Translations under genes and position numbers: made by a program | Assembly: GCA_012845835.1 (NCBI GenBank) | Contig: JABAKD010000006.1 | Coordinates: 8,780,205-8,844,204 of the forward strand | Length of the DNA: 64,000 nt | Source: Undaria pinnatifida | Taxonomy: Eukaryota; Sar; Phaeophyceae; Laminariales; Alariaceae | Direction: 5' to 3' | The notes under the pieces: generated by a model | The model's database searches: none | What the model saw: only the letters and a program-made list of their open reading frames with translations | Told to the model about the DNA's origin: nothing | Shown here: positions 10,401 through 58,690 of the stretch, piece by piece | Position numbering within the stretch: position 1 is the first letter of the stretch | How the letters are laid out: each line of letters starts with the position of its first letter

Positions 10401-11352
10401 CCCGAGTGCCAGCCCATGTAGTCGTTCCCGTCGCGGTACCAGTTAAGAAGGACGCAGTTGAAATACCCACCGCCCACTCCGGCCGCCGCTTCAACCTCGA
10501 GCAGGATCTCTTGGATGGGGGAAACCCGTTCCCACGGTGACGCTTCCAGAGTCTTGCCGCTGTACCTGCCGCAACAGAGTAAAAATGGTACACGACATTG
10601 GCGCACGCATGATACACGCGTGGAAAGGTGGTGAGCTCGAAATTAGCTTCGTTTGCACCCACCCGCCGGAGAACACAACGAAATCTCGTGGGTAGGGGGA
10701 GAGAAACGCCTGTTCGCGGTGGTATTTCCAGGGGCTTGCCGCTATTTACGCAAGAAGGCAGCGGAGTTACAACGCTGCATTCTCGCATCCATTCAAAGCC
10801 ACAAACTAACCCCCGATCTCGTGCATAGCTGACGACGTGTATTTTATATTTCATGTATTTAAAAACACACGTCAAGGGCGCTGGCATCTAGTAGGAGGAT
10901 AAGGCGTCAGCTCTCACCTGTAATTGATGCCCTTTCGCCCGTAAAAACACGTCAGCCGCGGCTGCGGTATCTCCTTCCCGAAAAGCTTGATCGGCCGCTG
11001 CCTCCACCTCCCCGCTGAGTCTCCCTCCACCGTTCGAGCACAACTGCTCGTACTCCCGCTGTCGTTGTTAGCGGCCTCTTCGCCGATTGGGACCGGGCCC
11101 GGGCTGAGGGTGGGCTCATCGAACAGCCTCTTGTCTGCCGTGCCGCTCGTGCTGGAGGGGGTGGTGTCTCGGTCGTTTGGAGCCAGGTCAGGGCCGAGGG
11201 TGAGCTCTTCGAACAGCCGTTTGTGTGTCTCTTGCGGGAGGAGGGACGGCCAGAAGCGGAGCTGTCCAGTGCCGTCTTCAAGGTGGATCGGAACCCCGGC
11301 TGCGATGCGCGGGGGCAGAAAAGAAGTGCGGAAGGCGAGCGAATCGAACTCT
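6960..11352 (-). CDS. AlkB-like 2OG-Fe(II) dioxygenase (ALKBH2/3-type), spliced, 5' exon missing
   Basis: Four exons join in phase: 11352..10918, 10565..10402, 9078..8978 and 7475..6960, giving 404 aa plus a TAG stop. Seen in order: FGKEIPQPRLTCFYG, then YRYSG across the exon A/B junction, FNCVLLNWYRDG, GWHSDNERELE (the H-x-D iron ligands, with D formed across the exon B/C junction), IASVSLGSERRFQLRRK, GSLLLMEGDTQEHWQHRVPK (distal iron His) and RVNLTFRR (2-oxoglutarate-binding Arg). This is the full catalytic core of AlkB homologues that oxidatively remove alkyl groups from nucleic acid bases, and spacing matches ALKBH2/3 rather than the mRNA m6A erasers. Two insertions are unusual: about 60 aa before the FGKEIPQPR segment and about 115 aa between the distal His and RVNLTFRR. 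No ATG lies in frame in the first recognised exon, so an upstream exon (above 11352) is missing from the model. Family is secure; exact substrate is not. Confidence 0.9.
7500..8620. repeat. Duplicated block, repeat family D (two copies)
   Basis: 7525-7850 and 8310-8615 share GCATGGCCGTAGTCGTAT, GACGGAGCA, ACCAGGCAGACATTGCTTGC ACCAAGCGCGAAG and CCAGAGACAGCAATGGG. Reverse copies lie at 34535-34760 and 44705-44910, and a fragment at 35300-35400. G runs on the plus strand separate the copies. Confidence 0.8.
8635..8900. repeat. Local tandem duplication in AlkB intron
   Basis: 8636-8720 (CCCTCATCGACGTTTAGCAC ... TATGCCGATGCCC) and 8800-8890 (CCCTCATCGCTGTTTAACGA ... TATGCCGATGCCC) are related, about 165 nt apart, upstream-adjacent (plus strand) to AlkB exon C. 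No coding sense seen. Confidence 0.6.
8978..9078 (-). CDS. AlkB-like gene, exon C (IASVSLG strand)
   Basis: 101 nt: two bases complete the Asp codon of the HxD motif begun in exon B, then 33 codons reading NERELEKGAAIASVSLGSER and on to KQK. The acceptor is GGTAAG and the donor is AAAAG/GTGCGG. Phases agree with exons B (phase 1 end) and D (phase 0 start). The exon is too short to stand out as an ORF and was found from the conserved IASVSLG...RFQLR pattern. Confidence 0.88.
9399..9701 (-). pseudogene. Ty1/copia reverse transcriptase fragment
   Basis: Minus-strand translation reads RKLWLDCGFEQGLVDPCVFR, then after a frameshift near 9550 reads VAMLVVCVDGTKIAATKEVT. This is the part of copia RT around the catalytic box (usually YVDD within LLVVYVDD..). 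Here the box reads CVDG, so the second catalytic Asp is lost, and the frame is broken. It lies antisense to nothing recognisable, within the AlkB intron between exons C and B. No flanking LTRs were recognised. Confidence 0.8.
9925..10126 (+). mobile_element. MITE family A, decayed copy 9
   Basis: Right end ACCTCCATCGTAGCACGCGT C is good; the interior is poorly preserved (CTCTGAGGCTTTCCAGG, AAGAATCGTGACAATTTTG). It lies in the AlkB intron between exons C and B. Confidence 0.6.
10402..10565 (-). CDS. AlkB-like gene, exon B (YSG, FN..LLN.YRDG, WHS)
   Basis: 164 nt between acceptor TGCGGCAG and donor CGG/GTAAG. It encodes YSGKTLEASPWERVSPIQEI and then GGGYFNCVLLNWYRDGNDYM followed by GWHS, the stretch that leads into the first iron ligand of AlkB proteins. 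The first base completes an Arg codon from exon A; the last base starts the HxD Asp codon finished by exon C. A decayed copy of its 5' edge lies just upstream in the intron (about 10688-10760). Confidence 0.9.
10685..10765 (-). pseudogene. Decayed copy of AlkB exon B 5' edge inside its intron
   Basis: On the minus strand, a sequence ending in TAG is followed by an exon-like stretch translating as SGKPLEIPPRTGVSLPL, aligned with SGKTLEASPWERVSPI of exon B. It lies about 170 nt upstream of the real acceptor. No functional continuation is seen, so I read it as a tandem-duplication relic, not an alternative exon. Confidence 0.65.
10918..11352 (-). CDS. AlkB-like gene, exon A (N-terminal domain and nucleotide lid)
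   Basis: 144 open codons ending at donor TTACAG/GTGAGAG. It encodes FWPSLLPQETHKRLFEEL, a polar linker, then WRQRPIKLFGKEIPQPRL and YGRKGINYR, matching the start of AlkB cores. The polar linker contains a second, diverged copy of KRLFEELTL (KRLFDEPTL), so part of the exon was tandemly duplicated in frame. The 5' boundary at 11352 is the nearest acceptor (TATAACAG); CAG at two other nearby sites would also fit. There is no start Met in this frame. Confidence 0.78.
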
Positions 11353-11399
11353 CTGTTATAAGTAACACCCTGTCTACTACTGCAGTGGTATATTGTTAA

Positions 11400-11575
11400 T
11401 ATTTTTGGGGCCCAGCTAGAGCGATCAACACTGACCGGTGCTGTCTTTGAGAGGATTAACGAGCCACCGGCTGCGATGCATGCAAGCAGAAATCATTTCG
11501 GGAGAAGGGGGGGCGAACTCCGTTAATAAGGAAAGCTCGTCTATTGACGGCGCAGCAACATGTTTTTGGGGCCAA
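11400..11575 (-). pseudogene. Decayed copy of AlkB exon A 5' edge
   Basis: The plus-strand block around 11433-11545 (CTGACCGGTGCTGTCTTTGA... CCGGCTGCGATGCATGCAAG) aligns with 11258-11370 of exon A (CTGTCCAGTGCCGTCTTCAA... CCGGCTGCGATGCGCGGGGG). It covers the 5' part of the exon and its acceptor region, about 175 nt upstream in the gene's sense. Further short matches near 11565 and 11900 suggest more than one duplication round. Confidence 0.6.
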
Positions 11576-11598
11576 GCCGAAGTTTTGGGAGACGAGAG

Positions 11599-11846
11599 GA
11601 CGCGTGCTACGATGGGGGTGTCACTTTTCGTCAGAAATATGTTCTGAATGACGGGGCTCCTTAACCCAAAATCGTCGTAAATCGGCCACTTTTTTTTGCA
11701 TGATTATCTCGTGTACCTAGGCCATCAGAGTTTTCGCGCGGTAGCAGTTTTGTTTTTTTCCAAATCGGTTTCTGGGATAGGTCTTAAGCTCCCAAGTTGA
11801 GGAAACCTCAGAAAAGAAGTGGTGCACCCTTATCGTATCCCGCGTC
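11599..11846 (-). mobile_element. MITE family A, copy 10, TSD agag
   Basis: 248 bp, left end GACGCGTGCTACGATGGGGG, right end TTATCGTATCCCGCGTC. AGAG flanks both sides (11595-11598 and 11847-11850). Confidence 0.9.
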
Positions 11847-12075
11847 AGAGGGCGAATGTTACTGTCATAATGCGAAAAAACATCAATTGCTCACCCTTTT
11901 TTCGGGTCCAGTTTAGAGCGACCAAAACGTTGGGAAGCGCGGTCTCGCTGACCGAGCCGTTTATGCAAGCAGTCGCCGATGTCGGGAAGGCGTTCACAGC
12001 TACTATTTAAAAACGTTCAGTTAATAGCTGCAATGTCTATCCTTGGGCAGAGGGGGAGCAGAGAGAGCCAGTGCA

Positions 12076-12317
12076 GACGCGTGCTACGATAGAGGTGCAC
12101 ACTTTTTTTTTTTAGGTTCCTCAATTTGGGAGCTTAAGACCTCTCCCAAAAACTGATTTTTGGAGAAAAACGAAACTGCTACACACCGGATGAAAAATCC
12201 CATGGCCTAGGTACACAACGAGAATCGTGCAATAAAATGGCCCGTTTCCGACGATTTTGGGTGAAGGAGAAAATCATTTTCGCCAAAAAACGGTACACCT
12301 CTATCGTAGCACGCGTC
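12076..12317 (+). mobile_element. MITE family A, copy 11
   Basis: 242 bp, ends GACGCGTGCTACGATAGAGG and CTCTATCGTAGCACGCGTC, near-consensus interior. Flanks (tgca / tgtg) are not a clean duplication. Confidence 0.9.
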
Positions 12318-14689
12318 TGTGTGTGCTGCTCATCCACGTGGCATGGTACATGCTCGAAGCAACCAAGCTTGTGCTGGGATATGCGCACATGTAGCAGAAG
12401 AAGCGTCGGATCGTGATACCATGCATGCGTCACACTTACGCCCATACCGCGATTCCCAGGTGTGGATTCTCGGAGCATCAGCAGGGGCACTGCTGTGAAA
12501 CATCTGTAAAGAACGCATGGGGCTGCGATTGATGTTTTGCTAGAGATCTGCGGCATAGCTCGTACTCGTGATATCCTGTTGTTCAACTTCAAACTTGACG
12601 GAAAAGTAGTCCTGGCGAGTCGACTTTCATATATACTGTCGGCGCGCTGAAAAAAATGGGAATGCTCGATCGCAAATAGCGAGTACCAGCAAGTCGGGTT
12701 GGCACACTCAAGCATCCGCATACAACAGCGGCTTGCGCTGCTGGAGTAGTAACGGCCATCGCCGGCAGGGACAGCTCGCGCTGTCACTGCCACGGGAACC
12801 GAAAGATACACCAGCTAGAGCTGTTTGCGAAGACTAATTAGTTAAATTGACACAACATGTACAAAAATTCGTCAAAGCGTGGTGAGCTTTAGCTTCACTT
12901 TCCCCCATCCGCCTAAGGAGTAAAATAAAAAACTTGGGAACCGTTCAAAAACATACACTACTAAAACGCTGGGGCTGGGCACTGGTCCAGTATGCACTGC
13001 CAGTAGTACTGTACTGGCAGTACTACTGTACTGGCTGATGGGGGTGCCAGGGTGCCAGTAGTTTGACTATTGACGTTCGTCCTACAAGAACGCCCCAATA
13101 AACAGCGAAAACCAATCACTATTCACGGCGGAAGAGCAGAGAGAGCACGCAGAACAGCTAGAGAGGGGAGAGCTCAAGAAACTTATAGCATTACCTCGAT
13201 AACGCGGGATTTTTTGTCTTTTTTGTGTTTTCGGCGGAGAATCTGAGTAAACATTATGTTTGGAACAATGTTGAATATAAATGGATGAGTACATGAATAT
13301 TAATGTTTACATCTCTGAGGCCTCGATTTCGCAAATTGTACGAGCGATTCGGTTGGGCACACGTCAAACAGCATGCCTTTGAACCTACAGTATGTATCTA
13401 GGCTGCGTGCTGCAATGTGCCGTATTCCCGCGCACTCCTGTCCATCATACGCTTCGCGCCCGTTTGTTCCTCGGACATTTTTTTCTTAGTCAATTTACCA
13501 CCAAATGTAATTGAAAACATGGCCCAAAAGCAGCGTATATTTTATCTCTATTGAAGTCAAAACGCGTCGAAACGTGCCTCCGGCAGGGCGCCTTCAGCAG
13601 GGCCCTTTGGGGGCGCCTCCGGCGGGGCCCCCTCACCAGCCAGGGTGGAGCCGGGGTGGCGGCGAAGCCGCGACCACCAGAGCACTGGTCGGGTCCAGTG
13701 TACCGGCACATGACCCAGCCAGTACATAGTGTACTGGTTACAAGACCCGGGCCCAGCCCTATAAAACGCTCCCAAAAGGTTCGAGTCGCCGAGACGGCCC
13801 CAATCTCACAACAACACATGTTACCTCTACACACACTGCTGCGGTACTGCTGCACAGAATATCGTACATCGTGCGAGCGCCGTCGGTGTGCCGGTGGTTG
13901 CACCAGCATCGGCACACTCGTAGCACATCAACAGCACATGAGAAGAACTCGCTTCGTGATTGAAGAAATAACGGAATAACGCATCATCGGTTTCCACACA
14001 CCTTGGGCGTCGATTCTTGTCCCGTCACTTGAGGACACTTGCTCGGCGCAACGCCCGCCATCGGCAGCCTCCCCTGCTGCCCCGTCTGCAGGTAGACACC
14101 ATGGCCTCGCACGTTTCTTTTTGTCTTTGGTCGACATGCAGCATGTACAAGTTCAGTACTGCTGTTGCTGCACTGAGCACAGAATTAGCCAACTTCAATC
14201 TGAAGGATAGAAACCGATGGTATATTGACACGTTTATCAAACGGTCCTTAATTTTGAGACCAAATGCGTATACGGTATACGATGGCCGCAGCACACCCCC
14301 AGAGAACAGGAAAAGCTGGGAGCACAACTTGCCAGGGGGGAAGGGGAGATCCGCACACAGCAAGCAGCACACGCACAAGCCGATAAACCGCCACAACACC
14401 CTAACACCAGCACCCAAACATCCCAACACCCAACACACCAGCGGCTGCAACACACTACTGACTGCTGGTCTGACCTAAACGCCCACCCCTGACCCGTGAC
14501 CACAGTCATAATCCTTGTACCTCTGGTGCCACCCAATCACCTTCCGAAACGAGTAAAGCCAGCAAATCAAATCACTTCACATTAACCATAATTTCGCCGC
14601 AATTTTCCTCGTTCCACCGCGTCTTACCCCCTCTCTTCCGCCAAGCACCATCTCCTTCCCCCTTGGCAAACCATAGGGGCGCTCTGTAG
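12318..14689. other. Intergenic region between the divergent genes
   Basis: Should hold the missing AlkB 5' exon(s) and both promoters. Seen: a palindrome GCCAGTAGTACTGTACTGGC near 12999-13037, a GC-rich block 13575-13680, and no recognisable protein motif. No TATA box or initiator can be assigned with confidence. Confidence 0.5.
12996..13040. repeat. Hyphenated palindrome CCAGTAGTACTGTACTGG
   Basis: GCCAGTAGTACTGTACTGGC is followed at once by AGTACTACTGTACTGGC, giving overlapping hairpins. Related GTACTGG motifs lie at 13690-13745. Function unknown. Confidence 0.6.
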
Positions 14690-52809
<38,120 letters not shown>

Positions 52810-53275
52810 GAAATAAGCGTAGCTCCGAACGCACAAGCTTGAAATCAAAAACTCCATTTCTTGCGCAAAGGATGATGATGTGATACGGCCCAAAGGCTTT
52901 CCTACTATAGCTGCTTGAGCCGGACTTTATCGGGTTGGAGGCTCTGTCGGTGTGTTGGGAGCCGATGGACCAATGGACCAACAACCAATGGACCAATCGA
53001 TCAACCGATCAGTGATGGTATCGGCGCGTTTTTTCTGCCAAGAGGCGTTTATATTATGTTTTTGTTTCGTTTTTTGTCCTTGTGGTTTGTTTTCGATCCT
53101 GGGTCGGGGACCTTTGGGAGCTAGCTTCACCTATTCGTACCCACGGTTCGAGGACAGACAAACTATTTTTTCACTCTCTCCGACGGATGAGGACAAATAA
53201 AGCTCGCGCTAACCACGCTTACATCCACGTATGTTTTCATGCAGATCGTGTGTCAATTTAGCTCACTGCTGTAGT
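52810..53275. other. Downstream of the methyltransferase stop
   Basis: No canonical AATAAA soon after the stop. A short CCAATGGACCAA repeat lies at 52968-53000. Nothing else recognised. Confidence 0.5.
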
Positions 53276-53277
53276 TG

Positions 53278-53535
53278 AAAAACAATGTATTCACTCCTGT
53301 CGGTGTATAATAAGCCATGCATCCTAACCCTAACCCTAGCCCTGACCCTACTTCATATACTATTAATAGTATACCGATATACCTGGTACCAGGTCCCAAC
53401 CCGAACATAAGCCTGAGCCCTAACCTAGCCCCAAAATCACTCGGGGTGGGATCACGGTTTGCATACATAAAATACAATACTTTGGGTAGGGGTGCATGGC
53501 GTATGCACACCCCTAGGGGTGCATATACTTTTTCA
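53278..53535. mobile_element. MITE family H, uninterrupted copy
   Basis: Left TCCTGTCGGTGTATAATAAG and CCATGCATCC; right GGGTGCATGGCGTATGCACA and CCCCTAGGGGTGCATATAC. Interior ACCTGGTACCAGGTCCCAAC is shared with 40185-40740. It contains two telomere-like CCCTAA units by chance or descent (53328-53345). Confidence 0.72.
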
Positions 53536-53539
53536 TCAC

Positions 53540-54105
53540 TACTCGTAGTTATTCGCAATCCAGCGCTTTGCTGGGGTATCCTTCAGCTCCCGTGGCAGAT
53601 CATTACGTTCAACATACGTATATATGTAGGCGCGGAGATTTTTTGTATCTCTTGTATCGTCTTGCACCGCCCTCGACGGGGCGTGTAAATAGATAGTTTG
53701 GGTATTTTTAGTCGCACCCCACGAGCGACCTTGTCCTTTCCCCCCATGAGGGTGGTATAATACAGTACTCGTATGACACACACAAGGTAACATACTCTGG
53801 TATGTTATTGCCCTGGGAGACTAACAAGGTAGATACGCGAAAACGGTATAAAAGGGTTTCTCGTTTTTTATAATACCAGGTAACTCCCTGCAACGATGTT
53901 CAGGCCCGGTTTGGCGGGAGACTCAACGGAAATGGCGGCTTTAGAAAGATGCCGTGGAGAGGATTGTATGGACGTGTGTCGCTCGGCGTGTGCGCTCTCT
54001 CCCCCCCCGCTGTCAACAAAAAAGACTGAGTCATGTCACGCTCGGGATATTCTGAGAATTTTCTGGGCTCCTAACCTGAAGAGCTGAATACGTGACCATC
54101 ACCGT
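53540..54105. other. Unassigned intergenic sequence
   Basis: No domain or repeat family identified beyond the right end of MITE H. Confidence 0.5.
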
Positions 54106-54107
54106 AG

Positions 54108-54396
54108 GACGCGTGCTACGACTATAGAGGTGCGCCCCTTTTTTTTCTTCAAGGTTCCTCAATTTCGGAGCTTCTAAGACCCTCTTCTACCAAAAAACTG
54201 ATTTGGGGAATAAAAGTAAACTGTCACGTACCGGATGAATAAATCCCATGGCGCCTAGGTACACAACGAACCGGAATCATGCAAAAAATGCAAAAAAAGT
54301 TTTTTTCCGCCGATTTTGGGTCAACAAGCCCCGCCATCGAGAAAAAAAAAAGCCAAAAAAAAAGTTGCTACGAGTACCTCTATCGTAGCACGCGTC
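54108..54396 (+). mobile_element. MITE family A, copy 13
   Basis: 289 bp, ends GACGCGTGCTACGACTATAG and CTCTATCGTAGCACGCGTC; A/T runs enlarge the interior. No clean target duplication. Confidence 0.88.
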
Positions 54397-54512
54397 GAAA
54401 CATGATTTCGAAGACACTCGTCCCCGCGTAACCTGGGGCCGACATTTCTATGCGCTAGTCCCACACCTAAGACGCTCGTAAAATTTGTGGATACTAACCG
54501 TAACCCTATGGC

Positions 54513-54821
54513 CATTCCACGATATTAGAGGTGTGCAGCAGAAGATTCTAAGAATTTTCTGAGCTCCTAACATGAGGAGCTAGCTCAATATTTCACCCCG
54601 ATACTACATGACTCCGAAGGCATTCTTCGTTCGCCCAACCCGACCAAGCTTCTATATGCCTTAACTTAGCAGTCCTAAAACAACATACTTCGAAGTATGT
54701 ACACTCGTTTGAAATTGCGTGACCTGCAGTATACAACCGCCAGTCCCTCGGTCGAGGAGCTCGATCGAACAGGTACATTGTTCGTTGATCCAACAACTGC
54801 AACCACTACTACTGTGGGATG
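54513..54821. mobile_element. MITE family B, copy 3
   Basis: Ends CATTCCACGATATTAGAGGT and CTACTACTGTGGGATG; interior TTCTAAGAATTTTCTGAGCT and CAACAACTGCAACC as in other copies. A partial copy (54397-54512) lies directly to its left. Confidence 0.72.
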
Positions 54822-55486
54822 AGTCAATAGGTTAGGAGCATCAACCGGCCAGAAAATTTTTGGCCCCCCCAAGAAGTGCAAACCCTACTACTACCGTGAC
54901 ATGACTCGTCAGCTTTTGAATCGAGGGGATGTGCTATCTTGCGTGCTACTACCTACCAGGCACCGGTGCTATACGCTGCTATCACTTGCTTTGGCATTGT
55001 GCGCCGCCAGCTGTGAGTTTTTGCAGTCGACCGGGTTGGGTTTTCATGCGAAAGTCCTGCCTGTAAGAGGGAGGGATAGGGACACTGGCTGAAACATGTG
55101 GCGGATGGAATGCGTTTTTTGTTGGCTATGTAGAAGTACCTACTGAACCACGAAGTCACGTGACTGCGTAGCTCAGGGGGTAGTTCTACGTAACCAACAA
55201 AATATATATTTTGTAGGTGGAGCGTTTTGTCTGCCTTGGAAGATGGTCCCCGCTTGCGCGATGCCCTGTTTGGCCTGTGCCGTGTCTGAACTACTGCGTG
55301 TATGTAGTTTAACACATGTGTCGCATCAGTAGTTCCGATAAATCGGAAATAATATCGGCAACCGTATCGGAAAATATGCGTCCCGATATCCGATTGTTAC
55401 GCTTTTCTTGTGGCGGGGAGGGGATGCATTTGTACTTCCCCCCTGGTAGGAAGGCGAATATTTCCACGTGAGGGGTCTGTTGTTAA

Positions 55487-55875
55487 ATTATTAGAGGGGT
55501 ATTAGTCCGTCTAACCACTTGCACGAGGTTAACCAATAACTTACCCACACTATGCCTTAGACTATATATAACACTCCCCCCCTGAAACGGCGGGATAGCA
55601 GGTCGGCCGGATAAACGGGCGGACCTGTCAATATCGAAGCGGTTTCATTTCCTGGGGATTTCGGGGAGAGTATTAATCAAGTTCGACATGGGGAACGTCT
55701 GAAAAGGTTGATTATTGTGGATGGTGGGATTCGAACCCACGACCCAAAAAACCCATGGTCTGTCGACGACGCCATTTGTTAAGCTATTTAGTCTAGTGGG
55801 GCATTAGTCCGTTTGACCACTTGCAAGAAGAGGTTAACCAATAGCTTACCCAAAGTAAGCCTTGTAACACTTTCA
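55487..55875. mobile_element. Possible miniature LTR element (TRIM-like)
   Basis: Direct repeats of about 90 bp at 55487-55576 and 55778-55866 share GTCCGT.T.ACCACTTGCA and GGTTAACCAATA(A/G)CTTACCC, start TGTTAA and end TAACA, the usual LTR termini. The 200-bp spacer contains TGGTGGGATTCGAACCC, a tRNA 3'-end complement that could be a primer-binding site but lies far from the left repeat. A lone diverged copy is at 63250-63335. Confidence 0.5.
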
Positions 55876-56925
55876 TACCACATACGCGTGCTCCTTCGAC
55901 GATACTATGACCTGCATTTCCGTCATTCCGCCTTGCCGCATATCGCTCATCGTCAGCGGAATCAGAATATTTAGCGATCCGATCCGATCCGATAAATATC
56001 GAATTGCTTTTCGGATATCTGGTTATCAGGCCGGTAACGGATTGGAATCGACTATCGTTCCGATATTCAGCACTAGTATTTACATACCTAACGAATGTGT
56101 GGACGTCATTTATTTGGTAGCTGCTCCATGCATATGCCACGGGCGCAATCAATCAGTTGCATGCGTCGGTGTTGATTGCTGCAAAACAGTCTATACCGGG
56201 GTATTTCGCGGAACGATATCAAAAGCACAAACGTTTAACCCCTCTTGAAACTTCAGAGACAAAAATTGCCGAAAATAAAACTGACGATTAGACTACTACA
56301 GCGTCAGCAACAACACGAGCTAGCTGCCGGGTGCCGTAGTTGGTATGACCCAACTCCAATCCAGGGAGCTGTAAGACATTATATTCCGAAAAGCCTGATA
56401 AAAAGCCGCACTTGCCTGTCGCCTGCTAGCTCGGATACACCTGGACCCGGTCTACCAAAAGGGTTAACAAAAGCGAGACCTGCTAAGCAATCATAGGCTC
56501 GTCACACTCGTGCGAGCGGCTCTGACCCACCGAAACAAATGTATCTAAAAATGCCCCGCCCCGCCCTGCCGTGGCTTTCACACATTGGACAGGTCAGATT
56601 CCTATGCATCATCTATGCATTGGAATGTCGTGTTATCTATATACGTAGATTGCGCAGAGCACCTATCTATCTGCCAGGCATCCAATATGAGACGATGCTG
56701 TCATCGTGATGATTGACTCGACAGGCTGCTACGGACGGGCTGCTACTACTCTGTAGCGCGTGTGTGTGCAGTCGCTACTGAACGTTGATTACGGCAGCAA
56801 CAGGCTGCTGTTGCTGCCCATTTACACTGTCCCTTTCACCACAGACAGGTCCCTGGTCTACATGATCTGCATGTATGTGGCCACTACATTAAAATAGATA
56901 TATAGTCTATATATAGACTATATGG
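55876..56925. other. Unassigned intergenic sequence
   Basis: TATCGG/CCGATA-rich clusters at 55335-55400 and 55970-56080 suggest an old repeat. No protein motif. Confidence 0.5.
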
Positions 56926-56929
56926 CCGG

Positions 56930-57860
56930 GCCAGAGCAGGACGAGCTGAATGAAGAAGGCCGATTCTACGATAATTCCCTCCCACTCGAAACCAGCGTTT
57001 TTAGCCTAACTAACGAGGAAGAATGCTACGACAAAAATATCTTGTTTTTTATATGCATTATTGTTTGCAAAGGACTTATCGAACGACGAAGTCGGGGTCG
57101 CAAAAACGGCACCACCACCGTATTTCAGGTGATACGCGCGGTCGCGGGCGCTGGTTTCAAAACCAGCGATTTCGTCACAGAAAACTTGGGGGGGGCTCGC
57201 ACCGTAGAACGGCTTATAATCTACTAAATTTTAATATTAACAGCACACGTTTCCTGGGGTGGACCTGTACTATCGCTATAATTATAGCTATTATAATGAC
57301 CGAAGCGACGGTAGGGACTGATTTTGCGATAGCCCCTCCCCCCGAAACCAGCGATTTTCTTTTAAATAACGAACGTTTCAGGGCTGCTCGACACAAGGAA
57401 AGATACTACTGAAGGAAAAGTATCCACATATTTTCTTGTGCGGAAAGAAAAGGTCTATCGATCGATCGATGACGTCGGGGTGTCGAGAGACACACCCTGT
57501 TTCCGGAGATACGACCGGGAGCTGGTTTTGAAACCGTTTACTTCGTCAAAGAAACGTTTGGCGGGGCTACCACCACCGTAGAATGACTCTATAAATAAGG
57601 GGGTGCCTTTGAGCCCTTTATAAGGGACCTCTTTTTTCGGTGGCTCGGGGTCACTCGCGCGAGTGACCCCCCCCCGTTCCCTTTTCGGTGTTAGTTTTAG
57701 GAGCGCTTTCGTGCTGTTTTTACTTGGCGAAATGAACCCGCAATGGCGTGATTACTAGCTGCGCTGCGCCAAGCAAATCGCCTGTGTGTATGGTCGTTTC
57801 GTCAGTGCGGTACGGAGGTACCCGTGCGAGTGGCTGAAACCCCCGGCGGCATTGAAGAAT
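56930..57860 (+). repeat. Dispersed repeat C, longest locus, tandem modules
   Basis: Contains two or three consecutive GATACG..GGTTTCAAAACC..GCGATTTC modules (57120, 57340, 57510) followed by TCACTCGCGCGAGTGACCCC at 57650-57669. Short open frames here are part of the repeat and match nothing I recognise. Confidence 0.65.
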
Positions 57861-57924
57861 GGGGGACGCCCAGCCTTGGGCTGATACACGGATAGATCCT
57901 TTGCTCAACATATATAATATCAAC

Positions 57925-58690
57925 AAAAAATACACTCCATTCAGCTGTGAGGTCGAACATTTTGTCGAAACTCATCTTCAACATATATATATCTCCGCCC
58001 TCTCTCTACTCACTGATTGTACGACTTACCCCAGGATATACATGATAAACTGATGCATTCTTTCCAAAACCGTCACATTTATCTCCTCAAAATAATGTAC
58101 AGTTTCCACGCACAGATTGAGCTGCCCCACACGCCGCACCCCTGCCCCAACCCCCCCCCCCCCCATGATAAACTGGTGTATTTTTTATTTTTATTTTTTT
58201 ATTTTTTTATTTATTTATTTTTTTCCCCAAAACCGTCAGATTTATCTCCTTGAAAGGATTTATAGCTTACACGCACAAATTGCCCGCCCGTCCGCCCCCC
58301 CCCCCGCTTCCCCCCCCCCCCCCCCCCCCCCTCCAACCCCGCTCGCTTTTGATCAAAACCAGGCCCCCACGTCCTTCAAAACTCCGCCCCCCCCCTCACC
58401 GGTTATTCGACTTACAGGATTCACTCGATAAAAGGATACATTTCCCTCCACAGCTGTCAGATTTTGTCCCCCTCAGACACGGGTTTTATAGTTTCCGCGC
58501 ACAGACTGACTAAAATCACCCTGTTGACCCTGATAGCTACACTGTAGTTGTAAGGGGAGTCGCCGACCTATATCCTTAATGAGGACACACAACTCGTAAT
58601 ACGCGCGATCGGAGTATCACACACAGCTTGCAAAGATGAGTTTCGACGAAATCTTCGATCTCACAGCTAGAGTGTATTTTCATTTTTCAT
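57925..58690 (+). repeat. Dispersed repeat E, copy 2
   Basis: Three poly-C-separated modules (58025, 58235, 58415) then GACTCGCCGAC-like text and CGCGCGATCGGAGTAT. It ends AAGATGAGTTTCGACGAAAT CTTCGATCTCACAGCTAGAG, the uninterrupted version of the site where the LTR element inserted at 25385/28929. Confidence 0.8.

Noticed and set aside
53325-53346. Telomere (CCCTAA)n
   Set aside because: Only two to three imperfect units, embedded in MITE family H; not a telomere or a convincing interstitial array.
55160-55230. tRNA-like TAGCTCAGGGGGTAG D-arm
   Set aside because: The D stem does not pair properly and there is no T-arm or anticodon stem at the right distance.
55720-55790. Minus-strand tRNA suggested by GGGTTCGAATCCCACC
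   Set aside because: Only the T-arm is convincing; no matching acceptor or D-arm. Better explained as part of the TRIM-like element or a SINE remnant.
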